Shown: positions 9,097 to 10,002 of the stretch, piece by piece
Layout of the letters: each line of letters opens with the position of its first letter
How positions within the stretch are numbered: position 1 is the first letter of the stretch
NCBI RefSeq assembly: GCF_000003605.2
Contig: NW_003155247.1
Coordinates: forward strand, 349,040 to 359,041
From: Saccoglossus kowalevskii
Lineage: Eukaryota > Hemichordata > Enteropneusta > Harrimaniidae
Direction of reading: 5' to 3'
Length of the DNA stretch: 10,002 bases
Notes under the pieces: model-generated
The model's database searches: none
Told to the model about the DNA's origin: nothing
The model's input: the letters and a program-made list of their open reading frames with translations, nothing else
Program-made: the position numbers and the translations under genes

Positions 9097-9331
9097 CCTT
9101 CAATTGGATCAAGTACAATGGCTCTTGGTTCATCAAGGTTCTCATCAATAAGTACTGTTCGCTGAATTTCTTCATGACGTTTTTCAAGATGAGCTACCTC
9201 AATGGTGTTGGTACCAGTATCAGTCCAATAGATGTTTTGATAAATCCAGTCTACAGCCACTCCATCTGGAGTGTTCACATTCTTGTCGATAATCACTTCT
9301 CCTTTCCTCTTCACCACCATCAATTGTAGTT
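9097..9331 (-). CDS. LDL receptor family gene, propeller exon with apparent one-base frame conflict
   Basis: Second visible exon. It encodes the middle of the six-bladed YWTD beta-propeller: NVNTPDGVAVDW, NIYWTDTGTNTIEVA and the conserved ENLDEPRAIVLDPIEG, ending at donor GG|GTAAGT (phase 2). The best acceptor is tttattttaacag, ending at 9332. Entering there from the phase-2 donor upstream reads R-TTIDGGEE, exactly the inter-blade linker expected after YWTD, but the frame then runs to a stop (TGA at about 9219) unless one base is removed. The VIIDKNVNTPDG frame is one base off. The conflict lies in a purine-rich tract (minus strand) at 9296-9312. A weaker in-frame acceptor exists at 9307/9306 (gaagag|G), which would shorten the linker by about eight residues. 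The identity of the exon is secure; its 5' part is not. Confidence 0.88.
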
Positions 9332-9572
9332 CTGTTAAAATAAAGAACAATGGCATGTTATTTCCATAGAAAGAAAACTGAACTAACTGAACTGAACCAA
9401 GATTATACACAGAATGAAAACATTTCAAAGTTTGAAAAAGATTAACAAAAATTACTTGAGTTAACCTGACCAAAAGAAAGTACTGACACTGTTTATCCAT
9501 ATAGATATAAAATAGCTGCAAAAACACTCAACCATACAAGAGAAAGAAAACATAATTAAATTTATTACCCAC
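9332..9572 (-). other. Intron between the EGF exon and the second propeller exon
   Basis: It begins GTGGGT and ends tttattttaacag on the minus strand, 241 bases, AT-rich with no further coding signal. Translations that run from the flanking exons into this stretch lose all family similarity. A competing donor, ATT|GTAAGG, lies five bases upstream of the chosen one (phase 0) and would leave the same frame question at the acceptor side. Confidence 0.8.
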
Positions 9573-9993
9573 CTTACAATCTGTTCAGTAGCAACATCAG
9601 TCCAGTATAAATATCCCTTTGCATAATCATAATCAAGTGCGACTGCACTGCGAAGATTATCAATAATTAGTCGGTATTCTTTTGTAAAAAGATTAATTTC
9701 TCTAATGTCTTTCCTGTCAGCAATCAATAAACGTGGTTCATCTCCTAGTGCTTTGCATGTTCTGTGGTCATCATCCAATTCATAGCCTTCTATACAGGTA
9801 CATTTAAATCCACCTTTTACGTTCTCACAATTTTGACTACATTGGCCGGGAATGTCACACTCATTAATGTCATTGCAGGTTTTTCCATCAACATCAAGGA
9901 CGTATCCAGGAGTGCAGGAACAATAATGGGAAATCGGCAAATCATGACACGTGTGGTAGCAGCCACCATTGTTAGTGTCGCACTCATTTATAT
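9573..9993 (-). CDS. LDL receptor family gene, exon with two EGF-like modules and start of YWTD propeller (partial gene)
   Basis: First visible exon of an LDLR/VLDLR/lipophorin-receptor-like membrane receptor that takes up lipoproteins by endocytosis. The acceptor is tttgtag ending at 9994, and the exon enters in phase 1, as is usual for EGF modules. It encodes two EGF-like modules, each with six cysteines. Both open with a calcium-binding DINEC box; the second has the N-x4-F pattern (NVKGGF), while the first has His where LDLR has the corresponding Asn (CHDL against CNDL). The start of the propeller follows, with LLIADRKDIREI and then YLYWTD. The donor AAG|GTGGGT at 9572 gives exit phase 2. 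Six-cysteine spacing and module order match EGF-A and EGF-B plus propeller blade 1 of LDLR. LDLR class A repeats should lie upstream, outside the window. A larger LRP or vitellogenin receptor cannot be strictly excluded because the 5' part is missing. Confidence 0.93.
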
Positions 9994-10002
9994 CTACAAA
10001 CA

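Noticed and set aside
9093-9527. Long minus-strand frame running upstream of the second propeller exon
   Set aside because: Residues before 9331 are AT-rich intron translation without family similarity; a clear acceptor ends at 9332.
9461-9572. Extension of the EGF exon frame beyond its donor
   Set aside because: Similarity stops at the GTGGGT donor, and the continuing residues (WVINLIMF and on) are intronic.
1-10002. CRISPR array, bacterial operon, phage or defence system
   Set aside because: The split gene with GT-AG introns and receptor domains shows animal DNA; the only tandem repeat is degenerate and has no spacer structure.

Overview
The window is nuclear DNA from an animal, most likely an invertebrate bilaterian. 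It is AT-rich, has long gene-poor stretches with microsatellites and homopolymer runs, and carries one clear split gene on the minus strand with GT-AG introns. The protein matches the LDL receptor / VLDL receptor / lipophorin receptor family. Short introns (112 to 300 bases where both ends are clear) and the arthropod-like tail sequence after the NPxY motif argue against a vertebrate. A mollusc would fit the satellite-like repeat at about 2712-3110, but that is recollection and unproven.

Layout. From about 7.0 to 10.0 kb, read right to left, are the last exons of the receptor gene: two EGF-like modules plus the start of the YWTD beta-propeller (9573-9993), the second part of the propeller (9097-9331), the rest of the propeller (8584-8984), the membrane-proximal EGF module with a Ser/Thr/Pro-rich stalk and transmembrane helix (8066-8411), and the cytoplasmic exon with FDNPVY (7645-7765). 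The ligand-binding LDLR class A repeats and the signal peptide would lie beyond the right edge. The extreme C terminus is uncertain: a strong splice acceptor at 7066 leads into a short plausible terminal exon, but its phase does not agree with the upstream donor.

From 1 to about 7.0 kb no protein-coding exon could be supported on either strand. It holds a (TA)n microsatellite at 6102-6156, four runs of ten or more C or G, a degenerate tandem repeat of about 150 bases flanked by a 12-base inverted repeat (2680-3159), a second imperfect inverted repeat of 28-base arms (6625-6915), and several perfect hairpins. Part of 3.5-7.0 kb may be the 3' UTR of the receptor mRNA, which the sequence alone does not settle.

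Points worth checking: a one-base frame conflict in the second exon, an asparagine where vertebrate receptors have one of the two propeller histidines used for acid-driven ligand release, an altered region upstream of FDNPVY, and the unresolved C-terminal exon. No new multi-gene system was found.
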